The notes under the pieces: model-generated
The model's input: the letters and a program-made list of their open reading frames with translations, nothing else
What the model was told of the DNA's origin: nothing
Databases searched by the model: none
Made by a program: the position numbers and the translations under genes
NCBI GenBank assembly: GCA_018266965.1
Contig: JAFDZJ010000446.1
Coordinates: forward strand, 1 to 11,250
DNA: 11,250 nucleotides
DNA from: Bacteroidota bacterium
GTDB lineage: Bacteria > Bacteroidota > Bacteroidia > Flavobacteriales > Weeksellaceae
Direction: 5' to 3'
Part shown: positions 1-7,972 of the stretch, piece after piece
Position numbering within the stretch: position 1 is the stretch's first letter
Layout of the letters: every line of letters begins with the position of its first letter

Positions 1-165
1 AGTTTGCTTACCGTGCAATCAGGTTTAGCTGAAAAACTCAGCGGTGATTTACTTACCATAGATATCCGACAAGCGCTACAACATTTAGGAATGATAACAG
101 GCCAAGTGGACGTCGATCGCGATATATTAGGGACAATTTTTAGTAAGTTTTGTATCGGAAAGTAA
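1..165 (+). CDS. mnmE: tRNA uridine-5-carboxymethylaminomethyl GTPase MnmE, C-terminal end (partial)
   Basis: Frame 1 is open from the first base to a TAA at 163-165 and gives 54 residues ending IFSKFCIGK. That ending, after a helix reading LLTIDIRQALQHLG and a GQV...DILG segment, is the conserved C-terminus of MnmE (TrmE/ThdF). MnmE works with MnmG to modify the wobble uridine of certain tRNAs. The Cys of the CIGK tail is a conserved residue of the family. Only the last tenth or so of the protein is in the window; the G domain lies upstream. The gene appears intact at its 3' end. Its final codons double as an attachment-site sequence repeated twice further right, so this gene marks the left edge of an inserted island. 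It looks less AT-rich than the genes that follow, in line with it being core chromosome. Confidence 0.95.
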   Translation, partial: SLLTVQSGLAEKLSGDLLTIDIRQALQHLGMITGQVDVDRDILGTIFSKFCIGK

Positions 166-166
166 T
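149..166 (+). repeat. Attachment-site copy A (attL-like), inside the 3' end of mnmE
   Basis: TTTGTATCGGAAAGTAAT here is identical over 18 bases to 9423-9440 and matches 15 of 18 bases at 11076-11093. In this copy it encodes the end of MnmE (CIGK-stop); in the other two it has no coding role. Direct repeats of a conserved gene's 3' end are the standard trace left by a tyrosine-recombinase element that restores its target gene. The mnmE 3' end is a known target, for example of SGI1. No integrase is visible, so the mechanism is inferred. Confidence 0.8.
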
Positions 167-175
167 TATCTTTCC
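157..175 (+). repeat. Inverted repeat GGAAAG-N7-CTTTCC spanning the mnmE stop
   Basis: Six-base arms 157-162 and 170-175 pair perfectly around a 7-base centre. The left arm is mnmE coding sequence, the right arm is island-side DNA. Two inverted arms around a 7-base centre is the geometry of a tyrosine-recombinase core site. The same structure is followed by a T-rich stretch, so it could instead be a weak terminator for mnmE. Copies B and C lack the right arm. Confidence 0.5.
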
Positions 176-252
176 TTTGTTTGTTAAGTGCTTGTTTTTC
201 ATATCAAATTAAGTGTTTTTCTTTCTCTTTTTTGTTGCCCAACTCTACTTTT

Positions 253-263
253 TTACTTTCCGA
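253..263 (-). repeat. Inverted copy of the attachment core (TCGGAAAGTAA)
   Basis: TTACTTTCCGA on the + strand is the exact reverse complement of 11 bases of the attachment repeat, 87 bases to its right. It lies in the 190-base gap between mnmE and the regulator gene. That gap also carries two TTAAGTG...TTTTTC direct repeats at 184-200 and 209-221. These could be recombinase binding sites near an element end. Otherwise I see no gene in the gap. Confidence 0.4.
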
Positions 264-318
264 AATAACTTTGCGAAATGTGGTTTTCTCTTTGCTAACT
301 TATTTATTTCTCAATTCT

Positions 319-340
319 TATATTTGTCAATATTTGACAA
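319..340 (+). promoter_or_regulatory. Promoter element and inverted-repeat operator upstream of the XRE gene
   Basis: TTGTCAA (324-330) and TTGACAA (334-340) form a perfect 7-base inverted repeat around TAT, ending 15 bases before the XRE start. TATATTTG at 319-326 fits the Bacteroidota -7 consensus TAnnTTTG and overlaps the left arm. A TTTG at 291-294 could be the -33 element, though the spacing is a little long. An XRE dimer bound here would block its own promoter, so autoregulation of the whole operon is the natural reading. Binding by the neighbouring XRE protein is inferred. Confidence 0.55.
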
Positions 341-355
341 GTTAAAAATACAACG

Positions 356-649
356 ATGACAATCAGGTTCGGTGATAAAATAAAAAGCCTACGAGGAAAG
401 CAAAAACTTTACTTGCGACAAGTAGCTGCACAACTTGATATGGACACAGCCCAGTTAAGCAAAATTGAAAAAGGTGTAAGGCAATTAAAGAAAGAGCAAA
501 TCCCTTTATTAGCCCAAATACTTAAAGCAGACAAGGTAGAATTAGAAACGCTTTGGCTTGCCGACCAATTAATGCAACTGGTTAAAGGTGAACCCACGGC
601 ACACGAAGCATTAAAAACAGTAAGTAAGCAAATTAAGAAAACGAAATAA
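356..649 (+). CDS. XRE-family transcriptional regulator of the restriction operon
   Basis: This 97-residue protein has an XRE helix-turn-helix over about residues 7-60: a first helix FGDKIKSLRGKQKL, then LRQVAAQLDMDTAQLSKIEK as the turn and recognition helix. The last third is a charged tail. Small XRE proteins of this shape usually head restriction-modification operons in Bacteroidota, in the manner of R-M controller (C) proteins. The stop codon shares one base with the helicase start (TAATG), so the two are likely translationally coupled. An inverted repeat overlapping a promoter element lies just upstream and is the probable operator. The likely job is to set expression of the nuclease relative to the methyltransferase, though whether it represses or activates cannot be told. 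The DNA-binding role is firm; the regulatory target is inferred. Confidence 0.85.
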   Translation: MTIRFGDKIKSLRGKQKLYLRQVAAQLDMDTAQLSKIEKGVRQLKKEQIPLLAQILKADKVELETLWLADQLMQLVKGEPTAHEALKTVSKQIKKTK

Positions 650-3600
650 TGGCATCAAACTTTTTTACAAATCAGGGCGAGAATACACTCTATAAAAAAT
701 TTGTAGGTGTGTTTGAGCATATGCAAAACATAGAGTACTTCAAATCGGTAATTGGTTACTTCAGAGCATCCGGGTACTTCGCCATTCGCAAACATTTTCC
801 TGCCGACTTGAAAGTGAAAATTATTGCTGGTATTAATGTTGACCCCTTCATTGCCTTAGCACAAAAACAAGGTTTGCTATTCAATGCAAACGCAAAAGAT
901 ACCAAGCAAAGTTTTATTGAAAGCATACAGGAAGATATTATCAATGCAAAATATGGCAAGCATATAGAGGAGGGTATTTTACAATTGATAAATGATATAG
1001 CAGAAGGCAGAATAGAAATAAGGGCACACAATTCAAAAAAGCTACACTCTAAATTTTATATCTTTTTATCACCCAATTTCAATGAACACAACCCTAATGG
1101 AATGGTAATTATGGGTTCTTCTAACCTTTCTGCACAAGGGTTAGGATTAGAAGATGTAGAGCATAATTACGAAATGAATATTGAGTTGAGGGATTATGAA
1201 AACGTACTGTTTGCAGATACAGAATTTGAAAAGTTGTGGTTACAAAGCACACCAATACTTCCAGTAGATGCTCCTGCATTAATTAAGAAAACCTATTTAG
1301 ATGCAACACCTACACCGTTTGAATTGTATGTAAAATTTCTCATAGAGTTTTTTGGCAAAAACATAGAATACGACCCCGACAGCATTAGTGATATACCATT
1401 AAAGAAATTTAAAAAATTAAGCTATCAGGTAGATGCAGTAAATCAAGGGTACGAACTGTTGCTTAAATATAATGGTTTCTTTTTGGCTGATGTGGTAGGT
1501 ACTGGTAAAACAGTAATGGCTGCTTTATTAGCAAAGAAGTTCATTATCAACAATGGTCCTAAAACTAAAGTATTGGTAGTTTACCCACCTACTTTAGAAA
1601 AGAACTGGAAAAGCACTTTTAAAGAATTTAGAATTGACGAGAAATGCCATTTTATTGCCAACGGCAGTTTAAATAAAATTGTAGAGGGCGACCATAACTA
1701 CAACGATAAAGAACGTTACGATTTGATTTTAGTAGATGAAGCCCATAAGTTCCGTAACCACCGTAGCCAACAGTTCCAAAACTTGCAAATCATCTGTAAA
1801 AGCGGAAGAGAAAATATAGGAAATATTGAAGGTTTTGAAAAGAGGGTAGTATTAATTTCTGCAACACCTTTAAACAATAAACCCGAAGATATTTATTACC
1901 TCATTTCATTGTTTCAAGACATTAGAAACAGCAATTTGAATGAACCCAATTTGCAAAAATATTTTTACCCTCATATTGTAAGATATAAAACCCTCATTCA
2001 GCAAACCCCATTAGACTTAAACGCTATACAGGAAATTTTTACCGACATAAGGGATAAGGTTATAAAGGATATTACAATTCGCAGAACAAGAACAGATTTA
2101 AGGAGAAATGAAAGATATGCAAAGGATTTAACTGAACAAGGTATTACCTTTCCAAAGGTTGCCGACCCTTTCGCTAATCAGTATCAATTAACACACCAGT
2201 TAGCCGAGTTGTTTATTGATACTGCAAATACAATTATTGATAAAAACAGGGTTGATTTTTTCCGCTATCAAGCCATTGCTTACCTAACCGATGAAGCCAA
2301 CGCAGGAACTTATCAAAATGCACAAACCATTTCAAGGTCATTAGCATTTATTATGCAAACGCAGTTAATCAAACGACTGGAGAGTAGCTTTTATGCCTTT
2401 AAAAAGTCATTGAGTAAGATTACAGCTTCCACCCTTCAAATGATAGAAATGTATGAAAGGGATAATATTTTTATTGCACCTGATTTAGATATAACCGACC
2501 TGCTTAACAAAGGCTACACCGATGAAGAAATTGAAATTGAAATACTGAAAATAGATGATGATAAACCAAAGAACAAGAAGTTTAAGCAATCAGATTTTAA
2601 AGCAGGTTTCATTGAAGGTTTAAAAAAAGACTATCTGCATTTAGCAGCGTTAAACGAAAAGTGGCAAGCCATAGAAGAACATAACGACCCTAAATGGAAT
2701 GTATTTATTGAACTCTTGAAAACAGAATATTTTGAGAGCAGTAAAAACGAATTGGGCAAACTGGTAATTTTTACTGAGAGTGCCGATACGCTTTTTTACC
2801 TGGCTGATAGGCTTCAAAAAGAAACCAGTTATAAAGTATTAAGCATTACATCTGAAAACAGGAATAAGGCTTTTGAAACAATACGAGAAAACTTTGATGC
2901 CAACTACGAAGGCAATTTTAAAAACGATTTTGATATAATACTCACTACCGATGTATTGGCAGAAGGTATCAACCTGCATAGAGCTAATGTAATTGTAAAC
3001 TACGATACACCCTGGAACCCTACAAAACTCATTCAGCGATTAGGGCGTATCAATCGCATTGGCACAAAAGCACATTCAATTTACAACTATAATTTCTACC
3101 CATCGGAGCAGGGCGATGATAAAATTAATTTAAGACAAAAATCATTAGCCAAATTGCAAAGCAGCCACAGCACTTTTGGAGAGGATAATAAGATTTATAC
3201 ACTGGATGAAATAATAGACCAGTTCCGAATGTTTGAGGAAAAAGAGGAAGACAAGGATATAAGGACAGAGTATTTAGAATGGCTTCGCAAATTCAAAGAA
3301 CAAAACCCTGAACATTTTGAAACCATCAGGAAAATGCCTCTTAAAATCCGGTGTGTTCGCAAATCACAAGATGGAGAACAAAGCCTTGCATTTGTAAAAA
3401 ATGGGGATTACAAAAACATTTATCTGCACACACAAAGCAAGTCCTATCCGTTACCTTTTGAAAAGGCAGTAAAAATATTTGAGGCTAAGAAAACAGAAGA
3501 GGGCATTTTACCAATTCCCGAAATTCATTACAAGCATATCAATCATATCATCAACCAGTTTGAGAAAGATATTACAACTCCCGAAATGGTAGGCGGTAAA

Positions 3601-3909
3601 GATGATACAAGCGATGTAAGGACACAAACATCAGTAGTACGATTAAGCAATTGGTTAGCTGATACGTTAGGCACAGAGGAAAGCAAACAGGCTGCTATTA
3701 ATTTATTGCCATTACTTAAAAACGGCACGTATGCCAACCTTACCAATGAAGTGTATAAGCTGCGTAACGAACCCAATGCAAATAAATTGGAGTTAGAATT
3801 AATTGCCTTGTCAAAAAAATACACTTCCAAAATAAAGCGTACACTGAAAAAAGATGCAACGCCATTAGAGCCTAAAATAATCATTTCAATGACAATGGTT
3901 AATTGTTAA
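649..3909 (+). CDS. PLD-nuclease/SNF2-type helicase fusion, restriction subunit
   Basis: This 1086-residue protein joins two enzymes. Residues 1-200 are a phospholipase-D-like nuclease domain with HSK at 133-135 and GSSN at 156-159, the HxK...GSxN active-site signature. The following region is a superfamily 2 helicase/translocase: Walker A GTGKT (284-288), DEAH (363-366), a SATPLNN motif III near 405, and motif VI QRLGRINR (796-803), which has SNF2/RapA character. All key residues are present. The C-terminal 250 residues are charged and unassigned. With the Eco57I-type methyltransferase downstream, the best reading is the ATP-dependent restriction subunit of an R-M system, comparable to NgoAVII and CglI, where PLD nuclease and helicase are separate proteins. 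DISARM also uses PLD and helicase proteins, but its other genes are absent. The last three residues and stop lie in an AT-rich repeat, so the native C-terminus may have been altered. Confidence 0.88.
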   Translation: MASNFFTNQGENTLYKKFVGVFEHMQNIEYFKSVIGYFRASGYFAIRKHFPADLKVKIIAGINVDPFIALAQKQGLLFNANAKDTKQSFIESIQEDIINAKYGKHIEEGILQLINDIAEGRIEIRAHNSKKLHSKFYIFLSPNFNEHNPNGMVIMGSSNLSAQGLGLEDVEHNYEMNIELRDYENVLFADTEFEKLWLQSTPILPVDAPALIKKTYLDATPTPFELYVKFLIEFFGKNIEYDPDSISDIPLKKFKKLSYQVDAVNQGYELLLKYNGFFLADVVGTGKTVMAALLAKKFIINNGPKTKVLVVYPPTLEKNWKSTFKEFRIDEKCHFIANGSLNKIVEGDHNYNDKERYDLILVDEAHKFRNHRSQQFQNLQIICKSGRENIGNIEGFEKRVVLISATPLNNKPEDIYYLISLFQDIRNSNLNEPNLQKYFYPHIVRYKTLIQQTPLDLNAIQEIFTDIRDKVIKDITIRRTRTDLRRNERYAKDLTEQGITFPKVADPFANQYQLTHQLAELFIDTANTIIDKNRVDFFRYQAIAYLTDEANAGTYQNAQTISRSLAFIMQTQLIKRLESSFYAFKKSLSKITASTLQMIEMYERDNIFIAPDLDITDLLNKGYTDEEIEIEILKIDDDKPKNKKFKQSDFKAGFIEGLKKDYLHLAALNEKWQAIEEHNDPKWNVFIELLKTEYFESSKNELGKLVIFTESADTLFYLADRLQKETSYKVLSITSENRNKAFETIRENFDANYEGNFKNDFDIILTTDVLAEGINLHRANVIVNYDTPWNPTKLIQRLGRINRIGTKAHSIYNYNFYPSEQGDDKINLRQKSLAKLQSSHSTFGEDNKIYTLDEIIDQFRMFEEKEEDKDIRTEYLEWLRKFKEQNPEHFETIRKMPLKIRCVRKSQDGEQSLAFVKNGDYKNIYLHTQSKSYPLPFEKAVKIFEAKKTEEGILPIPEIHYKHINHIINQFEKDITTPEMVGGKDDTSDVRTQTSVVRLSNWLADTLGTEESKQAAINLLPLLKNGTYANLTNEVYKLRNEPNANKLELELIALSKKYTSKIKRTLKKDATPLEPKIIISMTMVNC

Positions 3910-3973
3910 TTATCAATTGTAAATTATGCAAAGCATTTTCTCATTAACCATTAACAATTTATAATTAACAATT
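3894..3973 (+). repeat. AT-rich repeat cluster R1 between helicase and four-helix-bundle gene
   Basis: Two repeat units face each other. AATGGTTAAT (3894-3903) pairs perfectly with ATTAACCATT (3943-3952), and AATTGTTAAT (3901-3910) with ATTAACAATT (3950-3959). The left unit contains the helicase stop codon. TTAATTATCAATTGT (3906-3920) is also a perfect 15-base inverted match to 4340-4354 on the far side of the next gene. Confidence 0.75.
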
Positions 3974-4333
3974 ATGAAAGAGAATATCATAAAGAAAAAG
4001 AGTTTTGATTTTGCAATACGAATTGTAAACCTGTTTCAGCATTTACAGGCTGAAAAGAAAGAGTATGTTTTATCAAAACAACTTTTAAGAAGTGGTACAT
4101 CTGTTGGGGCAATGGTAAGGGAAGCAGAACACAGCGAAAGCAAAGCCGACTTCGTACACAAATTGGCAATAGCTCAAAAAGAAATAAACGAAACAATATA
4201 TTGGTTAGAATTACTTAATGCAACTGAATACCTTACTCAAAAAGAGTTTGAGAGTATTAATACAGATGCGGTTGAAATAATAAAATTGATTACAAGCATT
4301 ATCAAATCAACAAAATCCAGCATTAACAATTAG
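3974..4333 (+). CDS. Four-helix-bundle protein (S23/IVP-like), copy 1
   Basis: This 119-residue, mostly helical protein has the pattern of the S23 four-helix-bundle family: FAIRIVNLFQHL in helix 1, the conserved LRSGTSVGA turn, REAEHSESKADFVHKL in the middle helix and KEINETIYWLELL in the next. Relatives are encoded in intervening sequences of bacterial 23S rRNA, and the Avd protein of diversity-generating retroelements shares the fold. No reverse transcriptase or ribosomal RNA is present here. The function in such operons is not established; RNA or nucleic-acid binding is plausible. The gene splits the helicase from the methyltransferase, is bracketed by inverted AT-rich repeats, and ends in INN-stop encoded by repeat sequence. 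Copy 2 at 9046-9405 differs at 11 of 119 residues. It looks like an inserted cassette rather than an original part of the R-M operon. Confidence 0.85.
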   Translation: MKENIIKKKSFDFAIRIVNLFQHLQAEKKEYVLSKQLLRSGTSVGAMVREAEHSESKADFVHKLAIAQKEINETIYWLELLNATEYLTQKEFESINTDAVEIIKLITSIIKSTKSSINN

Positions 4334-4354
4334 CCATTAACAATTGATAATTAA
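4322..4354 (+). repeat. AT-rich repeat R2 between four-helix-bundle gene and methyltransferase
   Basis: Two ATTAACAATT units (4322-4331, 4336-4345), the second running into GATAATTAA. The first carries the stop of the four-helix-bundle gene. ACAATTGATAATTAA (4340-4354) is the perfect 15-base inverted partner of 3906-3920. It ends three bases before the methyltransferase ATG. Confidence 0.75.
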
Positions 4355-4357
4355 GAA

Positions 4358-7300
4358 ATGACAATTACAGAAATACGACAACTGCTTGAAAGTCCTTATA
4401 ATCAAAAGGAGTGGAAAGTGTTTTTACAAAGCCACTTTACCAATGGTAAATTATTTGGCGATGCACACAGTATTGAATTAACCGATAAAACCATTAGTAA
4501 AAAATGCTACTCACTTGGCAACTATGAAGTAAACGAGTACACCAAAATAGGCATCTTTGAAGTGCAGCTAAACGATAATGTAAAACTTACCCGTAACCGT
4601 GTAGGATTGCGAAACCTTATTAAAAGCATTACAGCACAGGTAGCCGGTGCAATGGTGGTATTTGTGCAAGGCGATAAATGGCGTTTTAGTTACATTAGCA
4701 AACGTAAAGTAAAGAACACAACCACCGATACCATTGAAGATAAAGAAACAGCCCCCAAGCGTTACACTTACTTATTTGGCAAAAACGAAAAGGCATTAAC
4801 AGCAGCCATTCGCTTTGACAAGCTCATTCAAAAGCAGCAGGGTAACTTATATCAATATTTAACGCTGAATGATTTTGAAGAGGCATTCTCTGTAGAAAAA
4901 TTAAGTAAAGATTTTTTCAACGAGTACAAAAAATCGTATGAAGACTTTGTGCAATTCTTAACGGGCAAACGCTATACTAAAAAAGGCAATAAATATACAG
5001 AACAAGTTATTCAAGACCCAGATGTTCAACTTGCAAAATTATTTAAAGGCAAGGATAAAGAAAGAGAAGCAAGAGATTTTGTAAAAAGAATGTTGGGTAG
5101 AATTGTCTTTTTATACTTCATTCAAAAGAAAGGGTGGATGGCAGTACCACAGGGTAAAACTTGGGGTGATGGCAACCACGATTATTTGTTTGACCTATTT
5201 AAAAATTCAAAAAACAAAACAAATTTTTATTCTAAAGAATTAGTGCCATTGTTTTTTACAACATTAAATAATACCCATTCAGAAGATGAAAAAAATGCTT
5301 TACGTTTTCCATATCTAAATGGTGGTTTATTTGATGATAGCCAAGATAAAATTTATAATGATTTAAAACTACCCGAAGAAACATTTAACTCTTTATTTGA
5401 TACATTCAACAACTTCAACTTCACTGTCCACGAAGATGCACCTGATGAACATACAGTTGCGGTTGACCCAGAAATGTTAGGGCATATTTTTGAAAACTTA
5501 TTGGAGGACAACAAAGAAAAAGGAGCATTCTATACACCAAAAGAAATTGTACACTATATGTGTCAAGAAAGTTTGGCGGAACATCTTACATCCAAATTTG
5601 ACAGCAAACAAAAGGAAGCAATAATTAAATTAATTCAGCAAGTAGAGTTAGACCAACAGCAAGAAACTTGGGCTAAACAAAATGCAACCGAAATAATACT
5701 TGCTTTAGAAAAGATAAAAATTTGCGACCCTGCCATTGGGTCAGGTGCTTTTCCAATGGGCTTATTGCAAGAAATTTTCAACCTAATGGTGGTGCTGCAC
5801 GATTATAAAGGTTGGGGCAAAAAGAATGAGGTAGAAATAAAAAAGCACATCATTCAAGAAAGTATTTACGGAGTAGATTTAGATGCTGGAGCAGTGGACA
5901 TAGCAAGACTTCGTTTTTGGTTGAGTTTGGTAGTAGATGAAACAAAGCCACAAGCACTACCAAATTTAGATTACAAGATTATGCAAGGAAATAGCCTATT
6001 AGGTATTCCGTTTAATACTGTAATAAATGTTTCGGAGTATGCTAAAATTGAAATGTTTAAAGAGCAATATTTTGCTGAAAGTACACCAGAAATAAAAGCA
6101 GATTTAAAACAACAAATAAATACTGCAACACAAAACGTATTAGCAACACACAATCAATTTAGCAATTTCAAAGTAGAGTTTGATTTTAAACTATTTTTTA
6201 GTGAAGTCTTTCACGGAATTAATGATGGTTTTGATATTGTTATTGGTAATCCGCCTTATGTTTCTACTAAGAATATAAGCGATGCTGATAAAAAAGCATT
6301 TCTACAATTGTATGGCTTTGCCGATGACTTGTATTATCATTTTATTATTAAAGGGTTTGAGTTATTAAAGCCAAATGGCATTAATACAATGATTACCCCC
6401 GATACCTATTTTACTACACTTACCAAAAAGCAATTACGAAATAAACTCACTACAAATAAGCTATGTTCATTATTACATTTAGGGCACGATGTGTTTGATG
6501 AAGCAATGGTATCTACTGCCATTTTTATTGCCCAAAAAAATGAAGTAATCCAAAATGAAACCATTGTAATAGATGCAAGAGGCAAAAAAGAATTAAGCGA
6601 AGCAAAATATTATACCATCCCTCAATCTCTTTATACCAATTCTATAAATGGTTCATTCTTTATGCCAAATGAAACCAATTTAAAAATTCACAACAAATTA
6701 GCCATAAAACACAAAGCAATAATTGATACTTATTGGAATAAGATTAGTACCAGCCGTGATATTGAAAAAAACAAAATCTTTTTGAATAAGTACCGTGAAA
6801 ATTTAAAAGAAGGTGATTTTACAATTATAGGTTTAGTTACCGAAGGTGGGCAAGGTATGGCAACTGCTAATAATGGAAAATTTGTTGGTATAAAAGAAGG
6901 CACAAAAGAAGCAGACCGTATAAGAGAAACAAGAATAAATAAACTGCAAGAGGCAAACCAAGAATTAGGTACTAATTACAAAATGCCAACAACCGAAGCC
7001 GAAATTATAGCATTATTTGAAACAATAAAATTGCAACACGGTAGAGATATTTTTGGGCAAGGCTATTTATACCGAATAGTAGCATTGAACCAAATTGCAG
7101 ATGTTACTACACTTACTAATGATGAGAAAGCGAACGGAATAGCCGAAGGCAAACCCACGTATGTACCATACGACAAAGGCGATAAAGACGGCAACCGTTG
7201 GTACTTGCCTACACCATATTATATTAATTGGAGCAAAGAAAATGTAAGTTTCCTAAAATCTAATTCAGGCAAGAAAGGAGAAGGTATGCCTGTGGTAAGA

Positions 7301-7717
7301 AACCCACAATTTTATTTTAAGGAGGGTTTTTGTTATAGCGATATTAAAACATTTTACCTGCGTTGTAGAAAAAAAGGGATTTCAATCCACGATGTAAAAA
7401 GTATGTCTTTTTTCTCTTTAATTGATAGTTTACCTGAGTATTATATCATCACATTGATTAATTCAAAAACTATTGCAGAAATTACCGCTGGCTTTATTAC
7501 AAACACACCTTCATTTCAAATAAATGACTGCCGAGCTTTACCAATTCCAGTACCTACAAAAAAACAATTAGTCACCTGTAAAACATTATTTGATGAAGCG
7601 GTAATTCTACAACAAGAATTTTTTGCAGAAAAAATTAGTATAGCCGAAAGAGACCAACAATTACTAATAGTTCAAAACAAGGTAGATGACTTTGTTAGCG
7701 AATTGTACAACTTATAA
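4358..7717 (+). CDS. Eco57I-type DNA adenine-N6 methyltransferase with target-recognition region
   Basis: This 1119-residue protein is a gamma-type N6-adenine methyltransferase. It has AFYTPKEIV (motif X region, about 390-398), DPAIGSGAF (motif I, AdoMet binding, 457-465), YGVDLD further on (motif II region), and NPPY (motif IV catalytic, 631-634). The C-terminal 400 residues have no catalytic motifs and probably hold the target-recognition domain. The first 200 residues are a family-specific domain containing IGIFEVQL near 64-71 and VVFVQGDKWRFSYIS near 100-114. In position it could be a PD-(D/E)XK relic, but the usual lysine is Gln70, so I do not call it a nuclease. The family includes Type IIG enzymes and BREX PglX. 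Here it most likely modifies host DNA and supplies specificity to the PLD-helicase upstream. No separate specificity subunit is present. The ATG chosen directly follows repeat R2. Confidence 0.88.
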   Translation: MTITEIRQLLESPYNQKEWKVFLQSHFTNGKLFGDAHSIELTDKTISKKCYSLGNYEVNEYTKIGIFEVQLNDNVKLTRNRVGLRNLIKSITAQVAGAMVVFVQGDKWRFSYISKRKVKNTTTDTIEDKETAPKRYTYLFGKNEKALTAAIRFDKLIQKQQGNLYQYLTLNDFEEAFSVEKLSKDFFNEYKKSYEDFVQFLTGKRYTKKGNKYTEQVIQDPDVQLAKLFKGKDKEREARDFVKRMLGRIVFLYFIQKKGWMAVPQGKTWGDGNHDYLFDLFKNSKNKTNFYSKELVPLFFTTLNNTHSEDEKNALRFPYLNGGLFDDSQDKIYNDLKLPEETFNSLFDTFNNFNFTVHEDAPDEHTVAVDPEMLGHIFENLLEDNKEKGAFYTPKEIVHYMCQESLAEHLTSKFDSKQKEAIIKLIQQVELDQQQETWAKQNATEIILALEKIKICDPAIGSGAFPMGLLQEIFNLMVVLHDYKGWGKKNEVEIKKHIIQESIYGVDLDAGAVDIARLRFWLSLVVDETKPQALPNLDYKIMQGNSLLGIPFNTVINVSEYAKIEMFKEQYFAESTPEIKADLKQQINTATQNVLATHNQFSNFKVEFDFKLFFSEVFHGINDGFDIVIGNPPYVSTKNISDADKKAFLQLYGFADDLYYHFIIKGFELLKPNGINTMITPDTYFTTLTKKQLRNKLTTNKLCSLLHLGHDVFDEAMVSTAIFIAQKNEVIQNETIVIDARGKKELSEAKYYTIPQSLYTNSINGSFFMPNETNLKIHNKLAIKHKAIIDTYWNKISTSRDIEKNKIFLNKYRENLKEGDFTIIGLVTEGGQGMATANNGKFVGIKEGTKEADRIRETRINKLQEANQELGTNYKMPTTEAEIIALFETIKLQHGRDIFGQGYLYRIVALNQIADVTTLTNDEKANGIAEGKPTYVPYDKGDKDGNRWYLPTPYYINWSKENVSFLKSNSGKKGEGMPVVRNPQFYFKEGFCYSDIKTFYLRCRKKGISIHDVKSMSFFSLIDSLPEYYIITLINSKTIAEITAGFITNTPSFQINDCRALPIPVPTKKQLVTCKTLFDEAVILQQEFFAEKISIAERDQQLLIVQNKVDDFVSELYNL

Positions 7718-7723
7718 AATACT

Positions 7724-7972
7724 ATGGCAGAAAAAAATCAAAATAACGACATCATATTTTACACTTCCCCCGAAGGAAATGTAAACATTGAAGTAATTTA
7801 TAACAACGAAACCTTTTGGCTTTCCCAAAAGCGTATGGCAGACCTTTTTGGGTGCAGTGCCGATAATATTTCGTTGCACATCAAAAACATCTTCAAAGAC
7901 AAGGAATTAGACCCCAATTCAGTTGCCGAGGAAATCTCGGCTACTGCTTTATCATTAACCATTAATAATTAA
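7724..7972 (+). pseudogene. RhuM-family protein, truncated after the N-terminal domain
   Basis: This 82-residue ORF begins six bases after the methyltransferase stop and matches the start of RhuM-family proteins: IIFYTSPEGNVNIEVIYNNE, then FWLSQKRMADLFGCSADNIS and HIKNIFKDKELDPNS. RhuM proteins are normally over 300 residues, continuing after SVAEE.SATA with a DGK.Y segment and a larger C-terminal domain. Here the reading changes right after SATA (about residue 74) into LSLTINN-stop, encoded by AT-rich repeat R3. The rest of the gene is absent, since the YhcG gene follows at once. The break therefore looks like a recombination or insertion at the repeat. RhuM genes are common companions of R-M operons with no settled function. 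A truncated but expressed domain cannot be excluded. Confidence 0.75.

Noticed and set aside
409..1031. Minus-strand open frames at 409-597 and 756-1031
   Set aside because: They lie wholly inside the XRE and helicase genes, have no family features, and are cysteine/serine-rich in the way antisense shadows of AT-rich genes usually are.
3543..4196. Minus-strand open frames at 3543-3884 and 3987-4196
   Set aside because: Both are antisense to well-supported genes and show no recognisable domain.
4358..4700. PD-(D/E)XK nuclease domain at the N-terminus of the methyltransferase
   Set aside because: The only candidate core (IGIFEVQL) has Gln70 where the catalytic lysine should be, and no clear upstream aspartate; the claim of an active nuclease is not supported.
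649..7717. DISARM or BREX locus
   Set aside because: The DUF1998 proteins of DISARM and the BrxC, PglZ and other core proteins of BREX are absent; only the methyltransferase type and the PLD/helicase domains overlap.
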